DNA from: Methylococcaceae bacterium NSP1-1
Lineage (GTDB): Bacteria > Pseudomonadota > Gammaproteobacteria > Methylococcales > Methylomonadaceae
DNA length: 5,795 bases
Reading direction: 5' to 3'
Assembly (NCBI GenBank): GCA_002256465.1
Contig: NQJG01000167.1
Coordinates: forward strand, 1 to 5,795
Part shown: positions 5,654 to 5,795 of the stretch, in pieces
How positions within the stretch are numbered: position 1 is the first letter of the stretch
Layout: every line of letters starts with the position of its first letter
Program-made: the position numbers and the translations under genes
Notes under the pieces: model-generated
Database searches by the model: none
What the model was told of the DNA's origin: nothing
What the model saw: the letters and a program-made list of their open reading frames with translations, nothing else

Positions 5654-5795
5654 ATGATTGTATCTTCGCTGTCATTCCTGGCCGGCCTCTTATTGGTTCA
5701 ACAATTCTCAGAATTACCGGGTAGTCAATGGCTAATAGTTGTCATCGTAGTGGCGGTCATTATGGCATGGTTGCGTTATTGGCGGAGTCTGTTTT
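5654..5795 (+). CDS. comEC: ComEC/Rec2-like DNA internalisation protein, N-terminal fragment
   Basis: ATG at 5654 follows a good AAGGAG ribosome site, and the frame stays open to the window's end (47 codons, truncated at the edge). The visible part is two hydrophobic segments, SLSFLAGLLLVQQF (residues 5-18) and WLIVVIVVAVIMAWLRYW (27-44), separated by a short SELPGSQ linker, which is how ComEC N-termini look. ComEC is the inner-membrane channel that takes up single-stranded DNA during natural transformation. The family call rests mainly on context: comEC often lies next to the DUF2062 and lol genes in gammaproteobacteria. The catalytic and channel domains lie beyond the window. Confidence 0.72.
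   Translation, partial: MIVSSLSFLAGLLLVQQFSELPGSQWLIVVIVVAVIMAWLRYWRSLF

Overview
The window looks like the chromosome of a moderately AT-rich gammaproteobacterium. The evidence is the divergent bamE/fur pair and the cluster lolC-lolD, DUF2062 gene, comEC, a neighbourhood typical of non-enteric gammaproteobacteria. A methanotroph-like member (Methylococcales) would fit the gene order and protein style, but that assignment is inference; no lineage-specific gene is present.

Left part (1-1512): the 3' end of a plus-strand gene encodes kelch repeats, two dockerin-type calcium loops and a C-terminal DUF3465 domain in one open frame. It converges on a minus-strand gene for a low-complexity lipoprotein rich in Tyr, His, Asn and Arg. 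Between them, on the minus strand and overlapping the lipoprotein's 3' end out of frame, lies a short kelch-like coding remnant that resembles the last kelch strand of the plus-strand gene.

Middle (1513-1962): no intact gene is apparent at first sight. Two adjoining minus-strand frames, 1753-1962 and 1574-1798, both read like real protein and are offset by a single -1 shift at an A-rich run, with a small hairpin just downstream. The simplest reading is a 5'-truncated, frameshifted pseudogene. A programmed -1 shift is the more exciting but less likely alternative.

Right part (1950-5795): bamE (minus) and fur (plus) diverge. Fur most likely starts at a TTG at 2599, not at the upstream ATG at 2548. 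It is followed closely by lolC/lolF-type and lolD genes that overlap by 8 bases. A DUF2062 membrane protein gene lies on the minus strand, convergent with lolD, and the first 47 codons of a comEC-like gene run off the end.

Functional theme: much of the window concerns the cell envelope. LolC and LolD extract outer-membrane lipoproteins from the inner membrane. BamE and the Tyr/His-rich protein both carry lipoboxes without Asp at +2, so they are predicted clients of that machinery. Fur is a metal-responsive regulator and ComEC a DNA-uptake channel. The core genes are ordinary; the unusual material is in 1-1962.
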